A stretch of DNA of 64,000 bases, taken from positions 2,597,501 to 2,661,500 of the forward strand of contig NZ_FNUC01000003.1 of the NCBI RefSeq assembly GCF_900106035.1. The letters are read 5' to 3'. Below, piece after piece: positions 25,567-34,579 of the stretch. The notes beneath the pieces were generated by a model, which had not been told where the DNA came from, made no database searches, and worked only from the letters and a program-made list of their open reading frames with translations. Made by a program: the position numbers and the translations under genes. This DNA comes from Jiangella alba. Lineage in GTDB: Bacteria; Actinomycetota; Actinomycetes; Jiangellales; Jiangellaceae. Positions within the stretch are counted from its first letter, which is position 1, and each line of letters starts with the position of its first letter.

Positions 25567-26384
25567 GCCGCCGCCACCCGGGCGGCCTCGGCTCGCTGCA
25601 TCGCGTCGCGGTAGATGGGGCCCTCGCGCACCGGCAGCGCGTTGATCAGGCCGCGTAGCCCGAGCACCGTCAGCGACGCCGCGACGTCCGTCGTCGGCAG
25701 GCCGGGCAGCCGGTACAGGCGCCGCGCCCAGCGGGGGAGCAGTGCGACCGCCGTGGTCGCCAGCCCGAGCCAGGCGGGCCGCCCGGCGACGGCGTAGCGG
25801 GCTGGCATCGGCGGGAGCGTGAGGAAGCGGGCGACGTCGCGGGCCTCGGCGGTGAGCGCCAGCTCCGGCCGGATCGACCGGTAGAACTCGTCGACCTCGG
25901 CGGCGCTGGCCGGCACGGTGCCGGGGTCGAGGCCGACGAGCGCGGCGGCGCGGGTCTGCTCGGCGTAGTAGCGGTCGACGTCGGCCTCGGACAGGCCGAT
26001 GCGCGCCCGTCGTGCCGTCGACACGAAGGACTCGACCTCGGTGACGTGCACCCAGCGCAGCAGCTGTGCGTCGTCGACGCGGAACTCCTCGCCGGTGCGG
26101 GGGTCGTGTGCGCGCAGGCGGTCGTGGATGCGCCGCACCCGGCGCCCGGCCCGCTCGGCCTGGTCGGTGGTGCCGTAGACGACGGTGCCGACGTACTCGG
26201 CGGTGCGCATGAGCCGCGGCCAGCAGTTGCGCCGGATGTCGGAGTTCTGCACCACCCCGGCGACGGCGCGCGGGTGCAGCGCCTGCAGGTACAGCGCGCG
26301 GACCCCGGCCAGCCACAGCACCGGCTCGCGGTGCACCCGCCAGCTCACGCTGCCGGGCCCGAACAGGCCGAGGTCGTCAGTCAC
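25563..26384 (-). CDS. MpaB/DUF2236 family oxygenase
   Basis: 273 residues, GTG start overlapping the methyltransferase by 8 bp. The conserved features are ALYLQALHPRAVAGV near residue 30 (His likely a heme ligand), RTAEYVGTVVYGT, and VHVTEVESFV with the second conserved His. The family includes latex-clearing protein-like and MpaB oxygenases, which use b-type heme. Substrate unknown. It is translated together with the methyltransferase upstream of it. Confidence 0.88.
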   Translation of the reverse strand: MTDDLGLFGPGSVSWRVHREPVLWLAGVRALYLQALHPRAVAGVVQNSDIRRNCWPRLMRTAEYVGTVVYGTTDQAERAGRRVRRIHDRLRAHDPRTGEEFRVDDAQLLRWVHVTEVESFVSTARRARIGLSEADVDRYYAEQTRAAALVGLDPGTVPASAAEVDEFYRSIRPELALTAEARDVARFLTLPPMPARYAVAGRPAWLGLATTAVALLPRWARRLYRLPGLPTTDVAASLTVLGLRGLINALPVREGPIYRDAMQRAEAARVAAA

Positions 26385-27012
26385 GGCGGAACTCCGCGCG
26401 CCAGCGGTTCTCCAGCCGCTCGACGGCGACCGGCGTGAGCCCGTCCTGCCCGAACGCGTCGATCTCGGCGCGCGTGAGCGGCCACGGCGGGCCGTCCTCG
26501 GGCGGGGTGTCGGCCACCATGGTGATGACCAGCAGCGTGCCGCCGGGCGCGACGAACCCGGCCACCGACGCCGTGGCCGGCGGGTGGAACTGCGGCGGCA
26601 TCGACTGCACCGTCATCACCTCGAGGACCAGGCCGAACGCGTGCCGGAGCTCCTGCGGCGGCGCCAGCAGGTCGGCCGTCCGGTAGTCGACCGGCGAACC
26701 GGGGAACCGTCCACGTACAGCCGTCAGGGCGCTGGGGGAGACGTCGAACGCGGTGGTCGTGGCGCCCCGGGCGGCCAGGAACTCGGCGTCGAACCCCGGC
26801 CCGAACCCGACGACGAGCGCGCTGCCCGCCAGGTCACGGCCCTCGGCCCAGTCGACCAGCAGCGGATGCGGCGCGCCGCGGTCCCACGGCACCACGGCGG
26901 CGCCGTCGGCCGCGGCGGCGTAGAGGCGCTCGAACCAGCCGGTCGGGTCGTCGGCCGCGAGCGACACCGCCGCCAGCCGCCGCGCGGCCTCGTCCGGGTC
27001 CTCGGTCGTCAT
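26377..27012 (-). CDS. Class I SAM-dependent methyltransferase
   Basis: 211 residues from the ATG at 27012. The SAM-binding motif I is ALVVGFGPGFDAEFLAARG, followed by FDVSPSALTAV (motif II), YRTADLLAPP and GLVLEVMTVQSMP. Layout PWDRGAPHPLLVDWA at the N-terminus matches the thiopurine methyltransferase-like/Methyltransf_23 group. Substrate unknown. It heads a two-gene unit with the DUF2236 oxygenase. Confidence 0.85.
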   Translation of the reverse strand: MTTEDPDEAARRLAAVSLAADDPTGWFERLYAAAADGAAVVPWDRGAPHPLLVDWAEGRDLAGSALVVGFGPGFDAEFLAARGATTTAFDVSPSALTAVRGRFPGSPVDYRTADLLAPPQELRHAFGLVLEVMTVQSMPPQFHPPATASVAGFVAPGGTLLVITMVADTPPEDGPPWPLTRAEIDAFGQDGLTPVAVERLENRWRAEFRRD

Positions 27013-27109
27013 CGGGTCCAGCCTAGGCCGGTTTCGGCGCGGGTGGCCAGGTGGGCGCGGCCGGGGCGAGCTCGGGGCGAGCTGGCGGCAGGCCCCACGG
27101 GTCGGAGTT

Positions 27110-27640
27110 GTTGTCGCGGGTGGTGACCTGAGCGCCAACAGTTGGCGGTGGTGTCAACGCGCCGGAAAGGAGATCGGCAGGGCAGGGATCGGCGGGTAGG
27201 GCGGGAACTGGGCCGGCCGGAGGTCAGCGGGCGCACCGGGTTGTCGTTGCCGGTGGTGACCTGAGCGCCAACAGTTGGCGCCGGTGTCAACGCGCCGGAA
27301 GGGATTCGGGCGGCGCGGGTAGGGCGGGGGAGTTCACGGTAGGGCCCGGGGGAGGCGGGAGTTGTTGTCGCGGGTGGTGACCTGGGCGCCAACTGTTGGC
27401 GGTGGTGTCAACGCGCCGAAAAGGACATTGGCAGGGCAAGGCTCGGCGGGTGAGGCGGGAACTGGGCGGGGGAGCTGGCGGCAGGTCCCGGCGGGCCGGG
27501 GTTGTCGTTGCGGGTGGTGACTTGAGCGCCAACAGTTGGCGCTGGTGTCAACGCGCCGGAAAGGACATTGGCAGGGCAGGGATCGGCGGGGCAGGGCGGG
27601 AACTGGGCCGGGCCGAGGGAGGCGGGGTACACCGGAGCCG
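27110..27640. repeat. Four-copy intergenic repeat with palindromic core
   Basis: A core of about 50 bp (GGTGGTGACCTGAGCGCC, AAC-W-GTTGGC, then GGTGTCAACGCGCCG) occurs four times, with palindromes at 27132-27148, 27265-27281, 27385-27400 and 27525-27541 (period 120-140 bp). Flanking parts such as GGCAGGGCAGGGATCGGCGGG are also shared by three copies. The core is GCGCCAAC-A-GTTGGCGC with 8-bp arms in the best copy. No gene is visible in the 670 bp between the methyltransferase and TetR genes. Confidence 0.8.
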
Positions 27641-27680
27641 GAGCCCAGCGGGCGTTCGGCTGGAGGTCAGTGCGCGAGCG

Positions 27681-28184
27681 TCAGCGGGCGACGGCGTCGC
27701 GGACGAGGTCGAGCAGGCGGCTCTGCTGCTCCGGCGAGCCGGACGTGAGCGCCGCCCCGCGGACGAGGGCCAGCAGGTCGTCGGCGGTGACGTCCGGGCG
27801 GACGGCGCGGGCCCGCTGCGCCGCCGTGAGCAGCCCGGACACCGTCGCCCGCACGGACGTGTACCAGTCGCCGTCGGCGGCGAGCGCGAGGTCGCGGGTG
27901 TGCGCCAGCTGCATCGCCACCGCCCGCAGCCAGGCGTGCAGCGCGTCGGCCGGGGACTCCTGTTCGCGCAGCAGTTCGGCGTAGTCGCGCAGCGCGGCCA
28001 GCTCGTCGGCGAAGACGGCGGCCAGCAGCGCCCGGCGGGTGGGGAAGTGGCGGTACAGCGTCGCGTTGCCGACCCCGGCCCGCCGCGCGACGTCGTCGAG
28101 CGGGGCGTCGGCGCCGGCCTCGGCGAACACCTTCGCCGCCGCCGCGACCAGCGCCTCGCGGTTGCGCCGTCCGTCCGCCCGCAT
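27681..28184 (-). CDS. TetR/AcrR family transcriptional regulator
   Basis: 167 residues from ATG 28184 (ribosome site GAGAAGGG). HTH: VAAAAKVFAEAGADAPLDDVARRAGVGNATLYRHFPTRRALLAAVF; the C-terminal ligand domain is short, with VRPDVTADDLLALVRGA and a final SPEQQSRLLDLVRDAV. Divergent from the VOC-UvrA unit with 189 bp between; candidate operators lie at 28204-28240. Confidence 0.9.
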   Translation of the reverse strand: MRADGRRNREALVAAAAKVFAEAGADAPLDDVARRAGVGNATLYRHFPTRRALLAAVFADELAALRDYAELLREQESPADALHAWLRAVAMQLAHTRDLALAADGDWYTSVRATVSGLLTAAQRARAVRPDVTADDLLALVRGAALTSGSPEQQSRLLDLVRDAVAR

Positions 28185-28203
28185 CGGCACCCTTCTCGTC
28201 GAT

Positions 28204-28240
28204 GTGGGGAGCTCCCCGTGGCTTCCGGAGAACTCCCCAC
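28204..28240. promoter_or_regulatory. Candidate TetR operator
   Basis: GTGGGGAG (28204-28211) and CTCCCCAC (28233-28240) form an inverted pair, and the left part contains the palindrome GGGGAGCTCCCC (28206-28217). It lies 20-56 bases upstream of the TetR start. Confidence 0.5.
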
Positions 28241-28272
28241 ATATGCTTTCAGACCCGAACGAGCCTACCCCG

Positions 28273-28309
28273 TGGCATCGATGACAAACGGCCGATGTCA
28301 TCGATGCCA
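28273..28309. promoter_or_regulatory. Perfect 14-bp inverted repeat between TetR and VOC genes
   Basis: TGGCATCGATGACA and TGTCATCGATGCCA, separated by 9 nt, form either a dimer-binding operator or a stable hairpin. It lies outside both coding regions, about 90 bp from the TetR start and 65 bp from the VOC start. Confidence 0.65.
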
Positions 28310-28325
28310 TTCGGTGGGTACCGGT

Positions 28326-28366
28326 CAGGAATCGAGAAGCGCCTCTGACCAGGCCCGGCCTAGCGT
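28326..28366 (+). promoter_or_regulatory. Promoter of the first VOC gene, with motif shared with the second
   Basis: TCAGGAATCGAGAAGC (28325-28340) and TAGCGT (28361-28366) recur in front of the VOC gene at 31270 with the same spacing of 27 bp between GGAATC and TAGCGT. TAGCGT is a plausible -10 element, and the upstream 16-mer looks like an activator site. The ATG follows 7 nt after it. Confidence 0.55.
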
Positions 28367-28373
28367 GACCGGC

Positions 28374-28784
28374 ATGGAACTGAGCATTCAGGCGAGCTTC
28401 CTGCCGCACGACGACCCGGAGGCGGCGCTGGCGTTCTACCGCGACCTCCTCGGCTTCGAAGTGCGCAACGACGTCGGCTACGAGGGGATGCGCTGGATCA
28501 CCGTCGGCCCGGTCGGCCAGCCCGCCACGTCGATCGTCCTCGAACCGCCGGCCGCCGATCCCGGCGTGACGTCAGAGGAGCGCCGTACCATCACGGAGAT
28601 GATGGCGAAGGGCAGTTATGCCGGCATCCTGATGTCCACCCACGACCTCGACGGCGTCTTCGACCGTCTGCAGGCCGGCGGCGCGGAGATCGTCCAGGAG
28701 CCCGTGCAGCAGCAGTACGGCGTCCGCGACTGCGCCGTCCGCGACCCTGCCGGCAACCTCATCCGCATCAGCGAGCTGCGTTGA
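28374..28784 (+). CDS. VOC (glyoxalase/bleomycin-resistance) superfamily protein
   Basis: 136 residues with the paired beta-alpha-beta-beta-beta modules of the family: ALAFYRDLLGFEVRNDVGYEGMRWITVGP near the N-terminus and STHDLDGVFDRLQAGGAEIVQEP ... DCAVRDPAGNLIRISEL at the C-terminus. Members bind metals or drugs or catalyse small-molecule rearrangements; the activity cannot be told from sequence. It precedes the UvrA-like ATPase by 38 bp, probably in one operon. Confidence 0.85.
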   Translation: MELSIQASFLPHDDPEAALAFYRDLLGFEVRNDVGYEGMRWITVGPVGQPATSIVLEPPAADPGVTSEERRTITEMMAKGSYAGILMSTHDLDGVFDRLQAGGAEIVQEPVQQQYGVRDCAVRDPAGNLIRISELR

Positions 28785-28822
28785 GCTCACGCACCACGGA
28801 CGGACACACAGATGGAGACACG

Positions 28823-31189
<2,367 letters not shown>

Positions 31190-31196
31190 TCTCGTC

Positions 31197-31236
31197 AGGA
31201 ATCGAGAAGCAGCCCGTCCGGCTCCGGCCGTAGCGT
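31197..31236 (+). promoter_or_regulatory. Promoter of the second VOC gene, with shared motif
   Basis: TCAGGAATCGAGAAGC begins at 31195 and TAGCGT is at 31231-31236, the same pair and spacing as at 28325-28366. Here the ATG is 33 nt further on, with its own ribosome binding site. Confidence 0.55.
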
Positions 31237-31269
31237 GGTGACATACCCACGGAAGGCAAGGAGAACATC

Positions 31270-31659
31270 ATGTCGCTGCAGGTGAGCGTGGTCATGCTCG
31301 GTGTCGAGGACATCGACCGCGCCAAGAAGTTCTACGCCGACGGCATGGGCGGCGAGCTCGAGCAGGACCACCCGGGCTTCGCCCTGGTCCGTCTGCGCGG
31401 CGGGGCCACGAAGCTGGCGTTGTACCGCTGGGAGGCCGTGGCGGGCGACGCCGGCGTCGAGTCGGAGGGCTCGGGGTTCCGCCGCTTCGCGCTGCACTAC
31501 ATCGCCGACACGCGCGAGGAGGTCGACGACGTCATCCAGGCCGCCGTGGCCGCCGGCGCCACGGTGCTCAAGCCGGCCAAGGCCGCCGAGTGGGGCGGCT
31601 ACTCCGGCACGTTCAGCGACCCGGACGGTCACCTCTGGAAGGCCGCGACCAACGCGTGA
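31270..31659 (+). CDS. VOC superfamily protein
   Basis: 129 residues. SVVMLGVEDIDRAKKFYADGMGGELEQD opens the first module and YSGTFSDPDGHLWKAATN closes the second, a pattern typical of glyoxalase-like proteins. AAGGAG lies 8 nt before the ATG. It has its own promoter and is followed by a very strong hairpin, so it is monocistronic, but the shared promoter motif ties it to the VOC-UvrA unit. Confidence 0.88.
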   Translation: MSLQVSVVMLGVEDIDRAKKFYADGMGGELEQDHPGFALVRLRGGATKLALYRWEAVAGDAGVESEGSGFRRFALHYIADTREEVDDVIQAAVAAGATVLKPAKAAEWGGYSGTFSDPDGHLWKAATNA

Positions 31660-31693
31660 ACCCCCGGCGGGACGTCCCGCCCAGCATGGCCCC

Positions 31694-31729
31694 GACGGCG
31701 GGCCGCCCGCAGGTGGGCGGCCCGCCGTC
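31694..31729 (+). terminator. Strong hairpin after the VOC gene
   Basis: Perfect 15-bp stem (GACGGCGGGCCGCCC / GGGCGGCCCGCCGTC) with a 6-nt loop followed by TTGT; lies 35 bases after the VOC stop. Confidence 0.8.
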
Positions 31730-31784
31730 TTGTAGCCTGATCCATTTGCCATGCGAAATTGCACGAAACGAGAAGGGACACCTT

Positions 31785-32678
31785 TTGCGGTTCGGACGGA
31801 CTCGACGACAGACCATCGCCGCCACGGCCTCCGTACTGGGACTCGGGCTGACGCTCGCGGCCTGCGGAGACGACGGCGGCTCAGGCGACGACACGATCAC
31901 CATCGGCGTCATCTCGTCGTGGACGGACTACCTGTCGATGGGCTACCTCTGGAAGGACATCTTCGAGGACGAGGGCTACACCGTCGAGATCCAGGAGCTG
32001 GCCGACAACGGGCCGCTCTACACCGGTCTCGCCGACGGCGACATCGACCTCATGCCGTCGTCGTGGCCCGAGGTCACGCACGCGCAGTACATGGACGAGT
32101 TCGGCGACGACATCGAGGATCTCGCCACCTACTACGACGGCGCGGTGCTGACGTTCGCCGTGCCGGAGTACACCGACATCGATTCCATCGACCAGCTCGC
32201 CGGCAACGCCGAGCGCTTCGGCGGGCGCATCGTCGGCATCGAGTCGGGCGCCGGGCTCACCGAGATCACCCAGAACGCCGTCATGCCGCAGTACGGCCTC
32301 GACGCCGAGTACGAGCTGATCACGTCGTCGACCGTGGCGATGCTGGCCGAGCTGTCCAACGCCATCGACGCGCAGGAGGACATCGTCGTCACGCTGTGGC
32401 GGCCGTTCTGGGCGAACAACGCGTTCCCGGTCAAGGACCTGGAGGACCCGCAGGGCGCCCTCGGCGAACCCGAGAGCCTGCACGTGCTCAGCAGCAAGGA
32501 CTTCAAGGAGGAGCACGCCGACCTCGCCGAGATCATCGGCAACGCCCGGCTCGACGACGAACAGTACGGCTCGCTGGAGAACCTCGTCGTGAACGAGTAC
32601 GGCGAAGGCCAGGAAGCCGACGCCGTCGCCGAGTGGCTCGAGACGAATCCCGACTGGCTGGAGACGCTGCAGGGCTGA
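31785..32678 (+). CDS. Glycine betaine/proline-type ABC substrate-binding lipoprotein (OpuAC family)
   Basis: 297 residues. The TTG at 31785 is chosen because AAGGGA lies 8 nt upstream and the product then begins with a lipoprotein signal (LRFGRTRRQTIAATASVLGLGLTLAAC, lipobox LAAC). The OpuAC fold shows ITIGVISSWTDYLSMGYLWKDI, LADGDIDLMPSSWPEVTH and LWRPFWANNAFPVKDL, with aromatic residues typical of quaternary-ammonium binding. It should bind a compatible solute such as betaine or choline. No permease or ATPase adjoins it, so it must serve a transporter encoded elsewhere. Confidence 0.85.
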   Translation: MRFGRTRRQTIAATASVLGLGLTLAACGDDGGSGDDTITIGVISSWTDYLSMGYLWKDIFEDEGYTVEIQELADNGPLYTGLADGDIDLMPSSWPEVTHAQYMDEFGDDIEDLATYYDGAVLTFAVPEYTDIDSIDQLAGNAERFGGRIVGIESGAGLTEITQNAVMPQYGLDAEYELITSSTVAMLAELSNAIDAQEDIVVTLWRPFWANNAFPVKDLEDPQGALGEPESLHVLSSKDFKEEHADLAEIIGNARLDDEQYGSLENLVVNEYGEGQEADAVAEWLETNPDWLETLQG

Positions 32679-32686
32679 CGTCGTCG

Positions 32687-32717
32687 CCGTGCGGGCCGGG
32701 TGTTCCGGCCCGCACGG
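32687..32717. terminator. Strong hairpin after the OpuAC gene
   Basis: Perfect 13-bp stem (CCGTGCGGGCCGG / CCGGCCCGCACGG) with a 5-nt loop, 9 bases after the stop, between convergent genes. Confidence 0.75.
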
Positions 32718-32730
32718 AACCGCAGGTCCA

Positions 32731-32764
32731 GGCGTTATCGCGTAACGCCGATAATGCACATTAT
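32731..32764. promoter_or_regulatory. Two adjacent operator-like palindromes
   Basis: GGCGTTA-TCGCG-TAACGCC (32731-32749) and ATAATG-CA-CATTAT (32751-32764) lie side by side in an AT-rich patch between convergent genes, where no promoter is expected. They resemble operators rather than terminators. Confidence 0.4.
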
Positions 32765-32825
32765 GTCAAGTAATGGTGAGGAGCGCCGGAGAGGGGCCAC
32801 GACCGGACGCTCCCCTCGGCCCGGC

Positions 32826-33080
32826 CTACTCGAACGGGATCGCCTCGATGCGCTCCAGGTTGTCCTCGCCCCACGTGCCCAGCGGCGCCATGGCGTCGTT
32901 GAGTGACCGGCCGAATGCCGTGAGCGAGTACTCGACCTTCGGCGGCACCTGCTGGTACACCTCGCGGTGCACCAGCCCGGCCGTCTGGAGCTCCCGCAGC
33001 TGCAGGATGAGCATGCGCTCGCTGATGGCGCCGACCGTCCGGCGCAGCTCGCCGAAGCGCAGCGGGCCGTCCTGCAACAT
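32826..33080 (-). pseudogene. HxlR family winged-helix regulator lacking its N-terminus
   Basis: The 84-residue frame starts MLQDGPLRFGELRR and continues TVGAISERMLILQLRELQTAGLVHREVYQQVPPKVEYSLTAFGRSL, a clear HxlR domain. The family normally has about 25-35 more residues before this point, including the first helix with its conserved Cys (CPV/SxxxxDxIGDKW). Here its ATG shares the CATG with the start of the divergent oxidoreductase, leaving no room for a promoter. It is most simply a gene cut by a deletion, although a short product could still be made. Confidence 0.65.
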
Positions 33081-33957
33081 GACACGCCCCGCTTCGACCT
33101 CCGTCACCGTCCTCGGCCTCGGTTCGATGGGCACAGCCCTGGCCCGCGCGTTCCTCGCCGCCGGGCACACCGTCACCGTCTGGAACCGCACCGCGGCGAA
33201 GGCCGCGCCGCTCACGGCCGAAGGAGCCCAGTCGGCCGCCACCGCCGCCGACGCGGTGGCCGCCAGTCCCCTGGTCGTCGCGTGCCTGACCGGGTACGAC
33301 GAGACCCGGCAGCTCCTCGAGCCCGTGACGGCGACGCTGGCCGGCCGCACGCTGGTCGCCCTCAACAGCGGCACCCCCGCGGCCGCCCGCGGCTTCGCCG
33401 CCTGGGCCGGCGACCACGGCATCGGCTACCTCGACGGCGCCGTCAAGGACGTCCCCGGCGCGGTCGGGCAGGCCGGCACGCTGCTGTACTACGCCGGAGC
33501 GGCGGACGTCTTCGCCGAGCACGAGGCGACCCTGCGGGCGCTCGGCGGCGACACCGTCCTGCTGGGCGACGAGCCCGACCTCGCGAAGTTCTACGAGTCC
33601 GCCGTCGGCACCGCACTACTGCCCGCACTGGTCGGCTTCTTCGCCGGCGCGGCGGCCGGTCGTACACGTGGCATCGCCGCCGGCGACCTGGTCCCCTACG
33701 CCGTCCGCTGGATGGAGATGATCGCCGCGATCCTGCCCGGGTTCGCGGCCGAGATCGACGCCCGCGACTACCGCGAGGGCGCGTCGTCGGTGAACCTCTT
33801 CCTTGCCGGCGCCGACTGGGACGTCGAGTTCGCCCGCGACGCGAAGGTCGACCACACCTGGCTGCAACCGCTGCACGATCTCGTCCGGAAGGCGGCCGCC
33901 GCCGGTCACGGCGAGGACAGCATCGCCGCCCTGACCGAGGTGCTGGGCGCCCCCTAG
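33079..33957 (+). CDS. NAD(P)-dependent oxidoreductase, 6PGDH/imine-reductase-like
   Basis: 292 residues. The N-terminal Rossmann motif VTVLGLGSMGTALARAFLAAGHTVTVWNRT, with R after the second strand, indicates NADP binding. The C-terminal helical domain and the signature YLDGAVKDVPGAVGQAGTLLYYAG follow the beta-hydroxyacid dehydrogenase/imine reductase pattern. FYESAVGTALLPALVGFF fits the helix where imine reductases diverge from dehydrogenases. Substrate unknown. The ATG overlaps the ATG of the truncated HxlR gene on the other strand; no ribosome site is obvious. Confidence 0.85.
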   Translation: MTRPASTSVTVLGLGSMGTALARAFLAAGHTVTVWNRTAAKAAPLTAEGAQSAATAADAVAASPLVVACLTGYDETRQLLEPVTATLAGRTLVALNSGTPAAARGFAAWAGDHGIGYLDGAVKDVPGAVGQAGTLLYYAGAADVFAEHEATLRALGGDTVLLGDEPDLAKFYESAVGTALLPALVGFFAGAAAGRTRGIAAGDLVPYAVRWMEMIAAILPGFAAEIDARDYREGASSVNLFLAGADWDVEFARDAKVDHTWLQPLHDLVRKAAAAGHGEDSIAALTEVLGAP

Positions 33958-33964
33958 CCCGAGC

Positions 33965-34468
33965 TCAGCCGAGCAGGTGCGCGACGGCGTCGTCGGTGCG
34001 GCCGGCGCCGTACACGCGCAGCAGCTCGGCGATCTCCGGATGGTCCGGCGCGACGTGGTCGGCGGCGGCCAGGTAGTCGGCCGCCGACGCGACCCGGCGG
34101 AACAGGCTCTGGATCTGCTCGGCGGTCTCGCGCGCCGACGCGCGCCGGGTGGTGGCGCCGGTGAGCAACTCCCCCGGGCCGCCGGCCGCCTCGATGCGGG
34201 CGATCGCGTCGGCGACCGGCAGCCGCCCGGCGGCGACGGCGTCGGTGACCTCGACCATGACCCGCAGCCGCTCGACCGCCGACGGGTTGCCGATCTTGAT
34301 GCGCTGCCCGCTGACCAGCTGCGACAGCATGGGCGCGGAGATGCCGAGCAATGCCGCGACCCTCCCCTGTGTCAGGCCCAGCGTGCCGCGGCACCGGTCG
34401 ACGACGGTGCCCAGCGGCTCGCCGTAGATCTCGCGCTGCGCGGTGCGGCTGGCGTCGACGTCGGCCAC
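33965..34468 (-). CDS. XRE-family helix-turn-helix regulator
   Basis: 167 residues from GTG 34468, which has GGAGG 5 nt upstream. HTH: LGTVVDRCRGTLGLTQGRVAALLGISAPMLSQLVSGQRIKIGNPSAVERLRVM; the rest is helical (AIARIEAAGGPGELLT, IQSLFRRVASAADYLAAADHV). It diverges from the tandem VWA genes, and TTTGCA/TGCAAA sites in front of both genes suggest that it controls itself and them. Confidence 0.85.
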   Translation of the reverse strand: MADVDASRTAQREIYGEPLGTVVDRCRGTLGLTQGRVAALLGISAPMLSQLVSGQRIKIGNPSAVERLRVMVEVTDAVAAGRLPVADAIARIEAAGGPGELLTGATTRRASARETAEQIQSLFRRVASAADYLAAADHVAPDHPEIAELLRVYGAGRTDDAVAHLLG

Positions 34469-34482
34469 GTGCCCTCCCACAA

Positions 34483-34561
34483 TTTGCACCCGTAAAGCTG
34501 CAACCATGTTGACACGCGCGGCGTTCACGGTCCAGACTCGGACCACGTTTGCAAGTGCAAA
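34483..34561. promoter_or_regulatory. Divergent control region: TTTGCA/TGCAAA sites and VWA promoter
   Basis: TTGACA (34509-34514), an 18-bp spacer and CAGACT (34533-34538) form the promoter reading into the VWA genes. TTTGCA-AG-TGCAAA (34548-34561) lies just after its expected start point, a repressor-like position. A second, looser pair TTTGCA (34483-34488) / TGCAAC (34499-34504) lies over the regulator's leader. Confidence 0.55.
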
Positions 34562-34579
34562 TCAGCTTCGGGAGTCGCC

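Noticed and set aside
27110-27640. CRISPR array
   Set aside because: Four irregular units with partly conserved flanks, period 120-140 bp, no uniform short repeats or unique spacers, and no cas genes.
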